A stretch of 64,000 bases of DNA from Duganella levis (GTDB lineage Bacteria; Pseudomonadota; Gammaproteobacteria; Burkholderiales; Burkholderiaceae_D). Of the stretch, positions 15,615 through 24,794 are shown piece by piece (within the stretch, counting starts at the first letter, position 1; each line of letters opens with the position of its first letter). The stretch spans positions 62,001-126,000 of the forward strand of contig NZ_WWCT01000009.1 of assembly GCF_009857605.1 (NCBI RefSeq), read 5' to 3'. The notes beneath the pieces are model-generated. The model did not search any database. It saw only the letters and a list, made by a program, of their open reading frames with translations, and had not been told where the DNA came from. Made by a program: the position numbers and the translations under genes.

Positions 15615-16040
15615 CTATAGCGCCTCGATGTGCTGCTTGAGTTTTTCCAGCGGCTTCAGCACTTGCTCCGGCTTGCCGGCGGCCACCGCCGCGCCGAGCG
15701 ACAGCAGTTCGCCGGCCAGGTCGACCAGATCCTTGAGACGGTCGATTTTGTCGATCTTTTCCTGCGCGCGCGCGGTCAGGTCCAGCAACTGCTGCTGTTG
15801 CGAACCGAGGCCGGACGCGGCCAGCACCGCCGCCTCCAGATACAGGCCGTTGGCGCGCTGGCGCAGCGCCACCTCGTTTTCAAACAGCGCCTGCGCCACG
15901 CCTTGCGAAATGCCGGGCAGGGCGCCGTCGGCCGCCGGCTGGCGGATGGCGCGCATCAGGCGCCGGTGCAGCGCGTCGGCGTTGGCCGACAGATGATCGG
16001 CCAGCAGCTCGATCTGGGCTTGTTGGGTCGGATTTGCCAT
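15615..16040 (-). CDS. Helical cytoplasmic protein of unknown function
   Basis: 141 residues, no signal peptide, almost entirely predicted helix (QQAQIELLADHLSANADALH, EKIDKIDRLKDLVDLAGELL). AAGGAG sits six bases before ATG 16040; the in-frame GTG at 16046 is too close to the site. It follows the lipoprotein gene by only nine bases, so the two form an operon. Phasin-like length and helicity are visible but I see no decisive motif. Confidence 0.6.
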   Translation of the reverse strand: MANPTQQAQIELLADHLSANADALHRRLMRAIRQPAADGALPGISQGVAQALFENEVALRQRANGLYLEAAVLAASGLGSQQQQLLDLTARAQEKIDKIDRLKDLVDLAGELLSLGAAVAAGKPEQVLKPLEKLKQHIEAL

Positions 16041-16049
16041 GGCCACTCC

Positions 16050-16820
16050 TTACTGTTTGGTCGGAAGCTGTTCGACCAGCGCGCGGTGGCGCTGTTCGAT
16101 CAGGTCCAGGTTCTTGCGCGCCAGCGTGTAGCGCAGGCCGATCAGGCGATACTCGGCCTGCTTCTCCTGCTGCTGCGACTTGGCGAGCGCCAGCAGCAGG
16201 CGTTCGCGCTGGGGATCGACAAACGGGATGGCGGATTCCAGCATGCCGAGGACGATTTTCTGCTCGTTGTCATTGCTCTTATCGTACAAGCGCAACAGCG
16301 TGCGCATGGCGTCCAGTACGTCCTGCACCGGTTGCTGGCCGTCGCGCAGGATGTCGTTGACGGCGTTCTCCTGCAGTGGCCGCGTGAGGCCGCGCGCGAC
16401 CAGCCGCGTCAGGCCGGCGAAGGCGTTGACGTGGCGGCTGTTCAGGCCCGAATCCGGCCATTCCTTGATGCCGCTGCCGACCACCTTGACCTGGTCCTCC
16501 AGATCGTACTGGTTGTCGCCGGCCAGCTTGCCCAGCGTTTGCATATAGGCTTGCAGGCCGTATTGCAGCTTGACGAAATCGTCGCAGGCCTGCTGGCGGT
16601 TGGCGTCGAGCTGGCGTTCGCGGGCGTCGGCTTCGGGTGACAGGTAGGGCTGCTCGCGCTGGTAGGTGTTGCGGTAGCGCTCGGTCAATTCATGGTAGGC
16701 GCCGAGCTTGGGCGAATCGGCGGCAAAGGCGCGCACCTCGGCCATGCGCGGTGTGCTGCTGGCGCAGCCGGTGAGAATGGCCAACAGGCCCAGCATCAGG
16801 AATAGACGGGACAGTTTCAT
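16050..16820 (-). CDS. Helical lipoprotein of unknown function
   Basis: 256 residues. Lipoprotein signal LMLGLLAILTGCASST puts the lipidated Cys at residue 20. The mature protein is charged and helical with many Gln and Arg residues (HELTERYRNTYQREQPYL, DARERQLDANRQQACDDFVK) and ends in a coiled coil (LIGLRYTLARKNLDLIEQRH). CGGAG precedes ATG 16820. It forms a two-gene unit with the helical protein downstream. I recognise no family; a periplasmic scaffold or efflux-associated role would only be a guess. Confidence 0.65.
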   Translation of the reverse strand: MKLSRLFLMLGLLAILTGCASSTPRMAEVRAFAADSPKLGAYHELTERYRNTYQREQPYLSPEADARERQLDANRQQACDDFVKLQYGLQAYMQTLGKLAGDNQYDLEDQVKVVGSGIKEWPDSGLNSRHVNAFAGLTRLVARGLTRPLQENAVNDILRDGQQPVQDVLDAMRTLLRLYDKSNDNEQKIVLGMLESAIPFVDPQRERLLLALAKSQQQEKQAEYRLIGLRYTLARKNLDLIEQRHRALVEQLPTKQ

Positions 16821-16887
16821 AGGCACTCCGCAGTTGGTGGGACGATTGTTGCCGTTAGTGAATATCTCCGTGTTGCGCGGGCGCAGA

Positions 16888-17667
16888 CTACGTGGTCAGC
16901 GCCTGCCGCCAGCCGAGGCCGGCGTTGGTGTCGCCGGCCGGGATATATTCGCAGCCGAGCCAGCCGTCATAGCCGAGCTGGTCGATGTGGGCGAACAGGT
17001 GGCGGTAATTGATCTCGCCGGTGCCGGGCTCGTGGCGGCCGGGCGTGTCGGCCACTTGCATGTGCTTGATGAAGGGCAGGTTGGCGGCGATGGTGTTGGA
17101 CAGCTCGCCTTCCATGCGCTGCATATGATAGATGTCGTATTGCAGGAACAGATTTGGCGCGGCGACCTCGGCGATGATTTGCAGCGCCTGGCTGCTGTGG
17201 GTCAGCAGGTAGCCGGGCATATCGTAATGATTGATCGGCTCGATCAGCAGATTGATGCCGGACGGCTGCAATTGCTGGGCAGCGTAGCGCAGGTTGTCGA
17301 GATAGGTGGCGCGCGCGAGTTCGAGGGGCGTGTCGGGCGGCAGCTTGCCGGCCATGCAGTGGACCTGCGTCACGCCAAGCGCGGTGGCGTAGGCGAGGGC
17401 GCTGGCCACGCCCTGGCGGAACTCGTCAACGCGGTGCGGATCGCAGGCCATGCCGCGGTCGCCGGCGTTCCAGTCGCCTGCAGGCAGATTGAACAGCACC
17501 AGCTTGAGCTGATAGCGTTGCAGCAGCTCGGCGATGTGCGTCGCTTCGTAGGGATAGGGAAACAGGAACTCGACCGCCTCAAAGCCGGCCTGGTGGGCGA
17601 GGGCGAAACGGTCGGGGAACGGCGTGTCGGTGTACAGCATCGACAGATTGGCGGCGAATTTTGGCAT
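16888..17667 (-). CDS. hyi: Hydroxypyruvate isomerase-type TIM-barrel isomerase
   Basis: 259 residues of the xylose isomerase-like TIM barrel. Family signatures include FAANLSMLYTDTPFPDRFALA at the start, FNLPAGDWNAGDRG, LLIEPINHYDMPGYLL with the catalytic Glu, QYDIYHMQRMEG, MQVADTPGRHEPGTGEINY and GCEYIPAG with the second catalytic Glu. These match Hyi/OtnI proteins, which interconvert hydroxypyruvate and tartronate semialdehyde or isomerise 2-oxo-tetronate. No glyoxylate carboligase or tartronate reductase gene is adjacent, so the exact substrate is open. A large hairpin separates it from rhlE upstream. Confidence 0.87.
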   Translation of the reverse strand: MPKFAANLSMLYTDTPFPDRFALAHQAGFEAVEFLFPYPYEATHIAELLQRYQLKLVLFNLPAGDWNAGDRGMACDPHRVDEFRQGVASALAYATALGVTQVHCMAGKLPPDTPLELARATYLDNLRYAAQQLQPSGINLLIEPINHYDMPGYLLTHSSQALQIIAEVAAPNLFLQYDIYHMQRMEGELSNTIAANLPFIKHMQVADTPGRHEPGTGEINYRHLFAHIDQLGYDGWLGCEYIPAGDTNAGLGWRQALTT

Positions 17668-17707
17668 GATGGAAAGCGCGTTGACAGATTCGCTATCCTA
17701 ATCCAAA

Positions 17708-17798
17708 TCCGGGGTCAGGTCCGGCAATTGGACACGGCCCCAGCCGTAGCGTGCTGCTACAGCTGGGGCCGTGTCTAAGTGCCGGACCTGACCCCGGA
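17708..17798. repeat. 91-bp near-perfect inverted repeat (REP/BIME-like)
   Basis: Three nested pairs of arms: 17708-17726 with 17780-17798 (19 bp perfect), 17731-17744 with 17762-17775 (14 bp perfect) and 17746-17750 with 17756-17760 (5 bp), around the loop GTGCT. Only ATTG/TAAG and single bases are unpaired. It lies four bases past the rhlE stop and 40 bp before hyi, both on the minus strand. There is no T-run. The outer sequence GGGGTCAGGTCCGGCA looks like an extragenic palindromic repeat; only one copy is present in this window. Confidence 0.8.
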
Positions 17799-17801
17799 GT
17801 T

Positions 17802-19205
17802 TTAGCGGCCGCGGCCGCCGGAGCGGTGCTGGGCTGCGGAGCGTGGGGCGCCGGCATTGCCGCCGCCGTTGCCGCGCGGAGCGCCACCACCACCGTTGCC
17901 GCCACCAGCCGAACGCGGTTTGTTGCCACCGCCGTTACCGCCGCCATTGCCGGTGCCCGGCTTGCGCGCTGCGCCGCCTTGACCTTGACGGCCGCCGTTG
18001 CGATGACCTGGATTGCCGCTGCGCAGCTGAATCGGCTGTGCACGCGCAGTCGGATCCGGCTCGAAGCCTGGAATCACTTCACGCGGCAAGGTCTGCTTGA
18101 TCAGCTTTTCGATGTCTTTCAACATGTCGTTCTCATCCACGCACACCAGCGATACCGCTTCGCCCGTCGCGCCGGCGCGGCCGGTACGGCCAATCCGGTG
18201 CACATAGTCTTCCGGCACATTCGGCAGGTCGTAGTTGACCACGTGCGGCAGCTGGTCGATGTCGATACCGCGCGCAGCGATGTCGGTGGCGACCAGCACC
18301 TGCAGCTTGCTGTCCTTGAACTCCGACAGCGCCTTGGTGCGCGCCGACTGGCTCTTGTTGCCGTGGATCGCCATGGCTTTGATGCCGTCTTTGTCCAGCT
18401 GTTCCACCAGCTTGTTGGCGCCGTGCTTGGTGCGGGTGAATACCAGCACCTGGGTCCAGTTGTTGGACTTGATCAGGTGGGCCAGCATCGGGTGTTTCTT
18501 GTCGCGGTCCACCGGGTGGATTTTCTGCGCGATGATTTCCACCGTCGAATTGCGGCGCGCCACTTCAATCGTCGCCGGGTTGGTCAGCAGGCCGTTGGCC
18601 AGCGCCTTGATTTCGTCCGAGAAGGTGGCCGAGAACAGCAGGTTCTGACGCTTCGGCGGCAGCTTGGCCAGCACTTTGCGGATGTCACGGATGAAGCCCA
18701 TGTCGAGCATGCGGTCGGCTTCGTCCAGCACCAGGATTTCGATCTTCGACAGATCGACCGTGCCCTGGTCCATGTGGTCCAGCAGGCGGCCTGGGGTGGC
18801 GACCAGGATGTCGACGCCGTGTTTCAGTTGCTTGATCTGCGGGTTGATGCCCACGCCGCCGAAGATCACGGCGGAATTCAGCTTGGTGTACTTGCCGTAG
18901 ATGCGCACGCTTTCCTCAACCTGGGCCGCCAGTTCGCGGGTCGGGGTCAGGATCAGGGCGCGAATCGCGCGGGTCGAGGTGTTGCTGGTCAGTTTGGCGC
19001 CAACAGCGTCAGTCGACAAGCGGTGCAGCAGTGGCAGCGTGAAGCCGGCAGTCTTGCCGGTGCCGGTTTGTGCGCCGGCCAGCAGGTCGCCGCCATTCAG
19101 CACGGCAGGAATGGCCTGCTGCTGGATCGGGGTCGGCGAGGTATAGCCAGTGTCGGCAACTGCGCGCATCAGCGCATCGGACAAACCGAGGGAGGAAAAT
19201 GACAT
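17802..19205 (-). CDS. rhlE: DEAD-box ATP-dependent RNA helicase RhlE
   Basis: 467 residues. Q motif [10 protein letters not shown] ... [12 protein letters not shown], motif [19 protein letters not shown] ([14 protein letters not shown]), SAT, and motif [12 protein letters not shown] are all intact. The C-terminal 90 residues are a low-complexity Gly/Arg/Asn tail ([16 protein letters not shown]) that would bind RNA without sequence preference. RhlE proteins act in ribosome assembly and RNA turnover, often in the cold. The 232 bp upstream contains no gene, and a possible -10 (TATACT, minus strand, 19312-19317) would give a leader of about 100 nt. Confidence 0.93.
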   Translation of the reverse strand: MSFSSLGLSDALMRAVADTGYTSPTPIQQQAIPAVLNGGDLLAGAQTGTGKTAGFTLPLLHRLSTDAVGAKLTSNTSTRAIRALILTPTRELAAQVEESVRIYGKYTKLNSAVIFGGVGINPQIKQLKHGVDILVATPGRLLDHMDQGTVDLSKIEILVLDEADRMLDMGFIRDIRKVLAKLPPKRQNLLFSATFSDEIKALANGLLTNPATIEVARRNSTVEIIAQKIHPVDRDKKHPMLAHLIKSNNWTQVLVFTRTKHGANKLVEQLDKDGIKAMAIHGNKSQSARTKALSEFKDSKLQVLVATDIAARGIDIDQLPHVVNYDLPNVPEDYVHRIGRTGRAGATGEAVSLVCVDENDMLKDIEKLIKQTLPREVIPGFEPDPTARAQPIQLRSGNPGHRNGGRQGQGGAARKPGTGNGGGNGGGNKPRSAGGGNGGGGAPRGNGGGNAGAPRSAAQHRSGGRGR

Positions 19206-19352
19206 ATTAACTTTTTGTTATGATCGACCTGTCGCCACGGTGGGCGTCAGTCGCAGGCAATCGGTTGTTCTTGAGCTTGCGGTACAGGACTGGGCGTAGG
19301 CCGCAGCTTTCAGTATAACAGCTAAGTGCGGCTTATGTTTCGCTAAGGAAAT

Positions 19353-19415
19353 AAAAAAAGGCCCTGTGCGCTAAGACGGCCAAGGCCGCCTTACGGCCAC
19401 AGGGCCCTTTTTTTT
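19353..19415. terminator. Bidirectional rho-independent terminator with extended stem
   Basis: GGCCCTGTG (19360-19368) pairs with CACAGGGCC (19398-19406); an inner stem CGGCC/GGCCG extends it. Seven A residues flank it on the left (19353-19359) and eight T residues on the right (19408-19415), so it can stop transcription in either direction. It lies 22 bp downstream of suhB on the minus strand and isolates suhB from rhlE. Confidence 0.9.
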
Positions 19416-19437
19416 GTAACAAATTGTCGTCGGGGAA

Positions 19438-20232
19438 TTACGCGAACGGCGTCAGCAGACCAATCATCTGGCCGAACACTTTCGGGCTGCCGGCCACGAT
19501 GTCGCCTTTGAACAGGTAGTCCGACTCGCCGTTGAATTCGGCGACGATGCCGCCGGCTTCGGTAACCAGCAGGGTGCCGGCTGCGATATCCCACGGTTTC
19601 AGGCCTTTTTCATAGAAGCCGTCCAGACGGCCGCAGGCGACGTAGGCCAGGTCCAGCGCGGCGCTGCCGGCGCGGCGGATGCCTTGGCTGCGTTCAGCCA
19701 TGATGCCGTACATTTCCAGGTATTCTTTCAGCGCTTTCGGGCTGCCGGTTTTGTAGCCGGTGGCCAGCAGGGCGTTGGCGATGCGGTCCAGCTTGCCCAC
19801 GCGGATGCGCTTTTCGTTCAGGTAGGCGCCGGCGCCCTTGGTGGCGGTGAACAGGTCGTTGTGGACCGGGTCGTAGATCACGGCTTGCGTGATGATGCCG
19901 CGGTGCGACAGCGCGATCGAGATCGAGTATTGCGGGAAGCCGTGCAGGAAGTTGGTGGTGCCATCGATCGGATCGATGATCCAGGTGTATTCTGCCTCGT
20001 CGTGCGCATTGGCGGAAGCGCCACTTTCTTCGCCCAGGAAGGCGTGGTCAGGGTAGGCTTTGGACAGCACTTCGATGATGGCTTGCTCGGCAGCCTGGTC
20101 AACGTCGGTGACGTAGTCCTTGTGGTCCTTCTCGGTCACGATGACGCGGTCGAGGTCGAAGGAAGCGCGGTTGATGACGGCGGCGGCGCGACGAGCGGCC
20201 TTCACGGCCGTGTTAATCATTGGAGATTGCAT
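19438..20232 (-). CDS. suhB: Inositol-1-monophosphatase family protein SuhB
   Basis: 264 residues with all metal and catalytic motifs of the family: FLGEESG, WIIDPIDGTTNFLHGFP and KPWDIAAGTLLVTEAGG. SuhB hydrolyses inositol phosphates in vitro and in E. coli is part of the rRNA antitermination complex with NusA/NusG. It is divergent from trmJ, a pairing common in betaproteobacteria. The upstream 153 bp is shared by both promoters. A second, altered member of this family lies at 48972-49649. Confidence 0.92.
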   Translation of the reverse strand: MQSPMINTAVKAARRAAAVINRASFDLDRVIVTEKDHKDYVTDVDQAAEQAIIEVLSKAYPDHAFLGEESGASANAHDEAEYTWIIDPIDGTTNFLHGFPQYSISIALSHRGIITQAVIYDPVHNDLFTATKGAGAYLNEKRIRVGKLDRIANALLATGYKTGSPKALKEYLEMYGIMAERSQGIRRAGSAALDLAYVACGRLDGFYEKGLKPWDIAAGTLLVTEAGGIVAEFNGESDYLFKGDIVAGSPKVFGQMIGLLTPFA

Positions 20233-20385
20233 GGACTATTCCGTAATAAAAATGCTAACGCCCACCGGAAGAATTTCCATCCGGCGGCACGACAGGAGAC
20301 AAAATGACAAAGAGCGGAGCGGCTTCAACAAGGTAGAATTCTGCATGAATTCCTGTTTTGACACCGCGTAATTCCGCTATTTTAA

Positions 20386-21183
20386 ATGAACCTGTCCCAA
20401 ATCAACACGAATCTTTTCAAACAACTGCGATTTATTCTGGTCGAAACCAGCCGCGCCGGTAACATCGGGGCGGTCGCGCGCGCCATGAAAACCATGGGTT
20501 ACAGCGACCTGGTGCTGGTGACGCCGCGCTTCGAGAATGCGCTGCAAGATCCGGAAGCGGTGGCGTTTGCCAGCGGTGCGCAGGACATCCTGGCCAGTGC
20601 GCGGGTGGTCGGCAGCATCGCCGAGGCGCTGGAGGGGATTAATTTTGCGGCAGCGGTGTCGGCGCGGCTGCGCGAGTTTTCGCCGCCGGTGTTGTCGCCG
20701 CGTCAACTGGCCGGCCAGCTGGTGGCGCAGCCAGAACTGCACGCGGCGCTGATCTTCGGCAACGAGCGCTTCGGCCTGCCGAACGAGCTGGTGGAAAAAT
20801 GTAATGTTTTGATTAACATTCCCGCCAATCCCGAGTATTCGTCGCTGAACCTGTCGCAGGCGGCCCAGGTGCTGGCCTACGAATGCCGCATGGCGCTGCT
20901 GGACGGCGCCGGCGTCACCCACACGCCGCGCTTGCCGGTGGGGGAGGCGAGCGAAGTCGGCTTCCACGGCGAGGCCGCCAGCATCGAACAGATCGAGGGC
21001 ATGTACGCGCACCTGGAGCAGGCGCTGGTGACGATTGGTTTCCTCGACGCCAGCAATCCGCGCAAGCTGATGCCGCGCCTGAAGCGGCTGTTCTCCCGCG
21101 CCCAGCTGGAGACGGAAGAAGTCAACATCCTGCGCGGCATCGCCCGCCACATGACGGGCCGCCACGGCAAGGATAAGCAATGA
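20386..21183 (+). CDS. trmJ: tRNA (cytidine/uridine-2'-O-)-methyltransferase TrmJ
   Basis: 265 residues. SPOUT fold signatures: VETSRAGNIGAVARAMKTMG at the N-terminus, then IFGNERFGLPNELV and the knot NIPANPEYSSLNLSQAAQVLAYE, where S-adenosylmethionine binds. TrmJ methylates the ribose at position 32 of several tRNAs. The C-terminal helical extension (EQIEGMYAHLEQALVTIGFL) is the dimer-stabilising part of bacterial TrmJ. No clear ribosome site precedes ATG 20386, and E. coli TrmJ starts about ten residues later, so the exact start is not certain. Confidence 0.9.
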   Translation: MNLSQINTNLFKQLRFILVETSRAGNIGAVARAMKTMGYSDLVLVTPRFENALQDPEAVAFASGAQDILASARVVGSIAEALEGINFAAAVSARLREFSPPVLSPRQLAGQLVAQPELHAALIFGNERFGLPNELVEKCNVLINIPANPEYSSLNLSQAAQVLAYECRMALLDGAGVTHTPRLPVGEASEVGFHGEAASIEQIEGMYAHLEQALVTIGFLDASNPRKLMPRLKRLFSRAQLETEEVNILRGIARHMTGRHGKDKQ

Positions 21184-21626
21184 ACTGGGATCATCCGCAA
21201 CCGTACACGCTGGAACTGTCGCCGTCGTCCGCCGATATCGATGGGCTGGACCACACCAACAATGCGGTCTACGTGCAGTGGTGCGAAAAGGCCGGATGGG
21301 CCCATTCGGAAGCACTGGGTCTGAGCCTGGCCGACTACCGCCGGCTGGACCGGGCGATGGCGATCCGCCACGCCGCATACGATTACATTCTGCCCACCGC
21401 CGCCGGCGAAGCGCTGCTGCTGGGCACCTGGCTGTACAGTACCGATGGCAAGCTCAATATGGAACGCCGCTTCCAGCTGCTGCGCGCCAGCGATGGCGCC
21501 ACCGTGCTGCGCGGACGCTGGCAACTGGTATGCATCGAGATCAGTAGCGGCCGCGCGCGGCGCATGCCGCAGGAATTCTGCGACGGCTATCTGCCGGCCG
21601 TGGTCGCCGACGGCTTGCCGGACTAG
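21180..21626 (+). CDS. Hotdog-fold acyl-CoA thioesterase (4-HBT family)
   Basis: 148 residues beginning in the ATGA overlap with trmJ. The 4-hydroxybenzoyl-CoA thioesterase motif appears as DIDGLDHTNNAVYVQWCEKA, where the Asp of the usual D-x-x-x-H-x-N is kept in shifted form (GLDHTNNAVY). The remaining strands (LLLGTWLYSTDGKLNMERRFQLLR) complete one hotdog unit. It hydrolyses an acyl-CoA, probably short or aromatic; the physiological substrate cannot be read. Confidence 0.85.
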   Translation: MNWDHPQPYTLELSPSSADIDGLDHTNNAVYVQWCEKAGWAHSEALGLSLADYRRLDRAMAIRHAAYDYILPTAAGEALLLGTWLYSTDGKLNMERRFQLLRASDGATVLRGRWQLVCIEISSGRARRMPQEFCDGYLPAVVADGLPD

Positions 21627-21687
21627 ACGCCTTCCTCTATTTTTGCCCGCTACACTAGCCGCAAAACCATAAAAATGGACGGAGACA

Positions 21688-22215
21688 ATGCAAGTATCCC
21701 GCAGATCTTTTCTGAAGATCGGCGTGGCCGGCGCGTGCACACTCGCAGCCGGCGGCGCCATCTATCGCCTGACCAACCCGGCCAGTTCCCCGCACCGCTT
21801 CGCTCTTGACGGCCCCGCCCAGGCGGTGCTGGACGCGGTCATCCCGGCCATGCTGGGACCGGCGTTGCCGGAAGCGGCCGCAGCGCGCGCAGCGGCTGTG
21901 AACGCCGCCAGCCAGCGCGTGCGCGACGCCGTGCTCGGCCTGCCGCTGGCCACGCAAAAAGAAGTGCAGGATCTGTTTGGTCTGCTGGCGCTGGGACCGG
22001 CGCGGCGCTTGCTGGCCGGTGTGGCGGGCGGCTGGGAGCAGGCCGATCCGCAGCAGGTGGCGGCCTTTCTGACCAGCTGGCGCACGCACAGTTTGCAGAC
22101 GCTGCAAGTTGGCTATCACGCGCTGCATGACCTGATCATGGGCGCCTGGTATGCCGATCCGTCCACCTGGGAGTCGATCGGCTATCCAGGCCCGATGAAG
22201 GAGTTGCTGGCATGA
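21688..22215 (+). CDS. Tat-exported small subunit of a GMC dehydrogenase (gluconate 2-dehydrogenase subunit 3-like)
   Basis: 175 residues starting at ATG 21688 behind ACGGAGAC. The N-terminus has a twin-arginine signal, SRRSFLKIGVAGACTLAAGG. The C-terminus contains YADPSTWESIGYPGP, the hallmark of the subunit 3 family that accompanies membrane GMC dehydrogenases. Such small subunits carry the catalytic partner through the Tat pore because the partner has no signal of its own. It overlaps the GMC gene by four bases, so the two are made together. Confidence 0.85.
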   Translation: MQVSRRSFLKIGVAGACTLAAGGAIYRLTNPASSPHRFALDGPAQAVLDAVIPAMLGPALPEAAAARAAAVNAASQRVRDAVLGLPLATQKEVQDLFGLLALGPARRLLAGVAGGWEQADPQQVAAFLTSWRTHSLQTLQVGYHALHDLIMGAWYADPSTWESIGYPGPMKELLA

Positions 22216-23831
22216 GCGTGATTCCCGATCCAATCGCCGCCGGCCTGGCTGCCGGCTGGCAGGTGACCGACGGCGCGCAACTGCAAGCCGACCAGGCGCT
22301 GGAAGCCGACGTGGTGATCGTCGGCAGCGGCGCCGGCGGCGGCGTTACGGCCGAGATCCTGGCGCTGTCCGGCCTGAAAGTCATCATCGTTGAAGAAGGC
22401 GCGCTGAAGTCGTCGAAGGATTTCAAGATGCGCGAGGCCGAGGCCTATCCCACTCTGTACCAGGAGTCGGCCGCGCGCAAGACCAAGGACAAGGGCATCA
22501 CCATCCTGCAAGGCCGCACTGTGGGCGGCAGCACCACCATCAACTGGACCAGCAGCTTCCGCACGCCGGACATCACGCTGCGGTACTGGAACCAGCACTT
22601 CGGTCTCAGCGACTACACGCCGGCGACGCTGGCGCCGTGGTTCGGCATGATGGAAGAGCGCCTGCATATCAGCGACTGGCCGACGCCGCCCAACGAGAAC
22701 AACGACCTGCTGCGGCGCGGCGCGGCCAAGCTGAATATTCCGACCGGGCTGATACGCCGCAACGTCAACGGCTGCTGGAATCTCGGCTACTGCGGCATGG
22801 GCTGTCCGACCAACGCCAAGCAGTCGATGCTGGTGACCACGATCCCGTCCGCCTTGCAGCACGGCGCGCATCTGCTGACGCGCACGCGCGCCGAGCAGCT
22901 GGTGATCAAGAACGACCGCGTGACCGAGCTGAGCTGCGTGGCGCTGTCGGCGGATGGCCTTAGCCCTAGTGGCCGTCGCCTCACGCTGCGCGCCAAACAC
23001 TTCGTGCTGGCCGGCGGCGCCATCAACACGCCGGCCTTGCTGATGCGCTCGACCGCGCCCGATCCGCATGGCCTGCTGGGCAAGCGTACTTTCCTGCATC
23101 CGACCGTGGTCTCGGCCGGCTTGTTTGAGCAGCGCGTGGATGGTTACGCCGGCGCGCCGCAAACTGTTTATTCGGACCACTTCCTGCACACCGAGCGCAT
23201 CGACGGTCCGGTCGGCTACAAGCTGGAAGCGCCGCCGCTGCATCCGCTGCTGTTTGCCACCACCATGCCCGGCTTCGGCACGCAGCATGCGGGAGTGATG
23301 CGGCAGTTCCCGCATGTGCATGCCTTGCTGGCGCTGCTGCGCGATGGCTTCCACGCCGATGCGCCGGGCGGCAGCGTGGCACTGGTACACGGCGCGCCGG
23401 TGCTCGATTATCCGATCAGCGATTTCCTATGGGATGGCGCGCGGCGCGCGCTGCTGACCATGGCCGAAATCCAGTTTGCCGCCGGCGCGCAATCGGTCAC
23501 GCCGGTGCACGAACGTGGAGAGGCATATCGCACCTGGGCCCAGGCGCAGGCCGGCATCAACGCGCTGCCGTACAAGCTGTTGCAGGCCAAGGTGGTGTCG
23601 GCCCATGTGATGGGCGGCTGCGGCATGTCGGACGACGAACGGCTGGGCGTCACCAGTTCGCATGGTCGCTATCATGGGCTGACGAATCTGTCAGTGCACG
23701 ATGGCTCGCTGTTCCCGACCTCGATCGGCGCCAATCCGCAGCTGTCGATCTACGGCATCGTGGCGCGCCTGGCCAGCGGGCTGGCGCAGCAGCTCACCGG
23801 CCAGCCGGCGGTTCGCCCCACAGCTTCCTGA
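22212..23831 (+). CDS. GMC-family FAD-dependent oxidoreductase, periplasmic via partner
   Basis: 539 residues. FAD-binding VVIVGSGAGGGVTAEIL at 34-50, GMC signature GRTVGGSTTINWTSSFR at 101-117, substrate-domain Cys cluster GCWNLGYCGMGCPTNAK (Cys188, 194, 198), and C-terminal HVMGGCGM and HDGSLFPTSIGANPQLSIYG with the usual active-site His and Asn. No signal peptide is present, which fits export with the Tat partner. The family oxidises alcohols, sterols or aldoses. A lipase-like gene follows 18 bp downstream, so an alcohol released from an ester is a reasonable substrate guess. No cytochrome gene is adjacent. Confidence 0.87.
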   Translation: MSVIPDPIAAGLAAGWQVTDGAQLQADQALEADVVIVGSGAGGGVTAEILALSGLKVIIVEEGALKSSKDFKMREAEAYPTLYQESAARKTKDKGITILQGRTVGGSTTINWTSSFRTPDITLRYWNQHFGLSDYTPATLAPWFGMMEERLHISDWPTPPNENNDLLRRGAAKLNIPTGLIRRNVNGCWNLGYCGMGCPTNAKQSMLVTTIPSALQHGAHLLTRTRAEQLVIKNDRVTELSCVALSADGLSPSGRRLTLRAKHFVLAGGAINTPALLMRSTAPDPHGLLGKRTFLHPTVVSAGLFEQRVDGYAGAPQTVYSDHFLHTERIDGPVGYKLEAPPLHPLLFATTMPGFGTQHAGVMRQFPHVHALLALLRDGFHADAPGGSVALVHGAPVLDYPISDFLWDGARRALLTMAEIQFAAGAQSVTPVHERGEAYRTWAQAQAGINALPYKLLQAKVVSAHVMGGCGMSDDERLGVTSSHGRYHGLTNLSVHDGSLFPTSIGANPQLSIYGIVARLASGLAQQLTGQPAVRPTAS

Positions 23832-23849
23832 ACGCGCTATCATGCAGTC

Positions 23850-24794
23850 ATGATTAAACGACTGCTGATACTGCTGCTGGTGGTGCAAGCGGCCTGCATG
23901 GCGCTGCTGGGCGCCGGCCTCTATTATTGGTGGCGCCCGGCTTGGGAGGCGCAACTGAGCGCGTCGGCGACGGTGCTGTTTTACCTGGCGTGCGGCCTGC
24001 TGGCGGTGCTGCTGGTGCGGCTGCTGATCTCGGCCAACAACTTCTATCTGAGCTGGCGCGCTGGCAGCGTCACGCCGCCCGATCATGCGCTGAATCCGTT
24101 CAGCGCCGCCAACCTGTTCTGGCATGAATTCAACTCCTCGATGCTGACCTCCTCGTACTACATGCTGCGGCCGGTCGGCATGCAATTGCAGCCGCCGGAT
24201 GAGCAGCAAGGCTTGCCGGTGCTGCTGATCCACGGCTATGCCTGCAACAGCGGCTACTGGCTACCGATGAGCAAGCTGCTGAAGCAGGCGCGCATCAGCC
24301 ATTACGGCATCGATCTCGAACCGCCCGGCGCGTCGATCGACGATTTCGTGCCGCAGGTGCAGGCAGCGGTGGAGCGCCTACGCCGCGAGACTGGCAGTCC
24401 GCAAGTGATCATCCTGGCGCACAGCATGGGTGGGCTGGTGGCGCGCGCTTATCTCCGGCGCCATGCCGATGCGCCGGTGGCGCGCGTGATCACCCTCGGC
24501 ACGCCCCATCACGGCACCGCGCTGGCGTCGTTTGGACCGGGCAGCAACGCGCTGCAAATGCGGCGCGACAGTCCGTGGCTGGGCGCGCTGGCGGCATCTG
24601 AGGCAAATACGCAACGGATGTTGTTCAGTTCCATCTACTCTGTCCACGATAACATTATCGCTCCACAAGACTCCAGCGAACTGCCGGGCGCGCGCAATCT
24701 GGTGTTCGGCGCCATAGGCCACGTGGCGCTGGGACGGCATCCGGACATCATGCGCTGCGCATTGCAGGAAATCACCGCCGCCGCGCCAGTGTGA
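23850..24794 (+). CDS. Membrane-anchored alpha/beta hydrolase (lipase-like)
   Basis: 314 residues. Two N-terminal transmembrane helices (about 5-27 and 40-62), then an alpha/beta hydrolase domain with oxyanion motif LLIHGYACNSGYW and nucleophile elbow LAHSMGGLVARAY (Ser192). TLGTPHHGTALASFGPGSNALQM is typical of the triacylglycerol lipase/PGAP1 group, and the catalytic His is probably in GAIGHVALGRHP. The active domain may face the periplasm. It follows the GMC gene closely and is likely in the same operon. Confidence 0.83.
   Translation: MIKRLLILLLVVQAACMALLGAGLYYWWRPAWEAQLSASATVLFYLACGLLAVLLVRLLISANNFYLSWRAGSVTPPDHALNPFSAANLFWHEFNSSMLTSSYYMLRPVGMQLQPPDEQQGLPVLLIHGYACNSGYWLPMSKLLKQARISHYGIDLEPPGASIDDFVPQVQAAVERLRRETGSPQVIILAHSMGGLVARAYLRRHADAPVARVITLGTPHHGTALASFGPGSNALQMRRDSPWLGALAASEANTQRMLFSSIYSVHDNIIAPQDSSELPGARNLVFGAIGHVALGRHPDIMRCALQEITAAAPV

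Noticed and set aside
20358..20386. TTGACA with TTTAAA as the trmJ promoter
   Set aside because: The -10 would overlap the start codon, so transcription would begin inside the gene.
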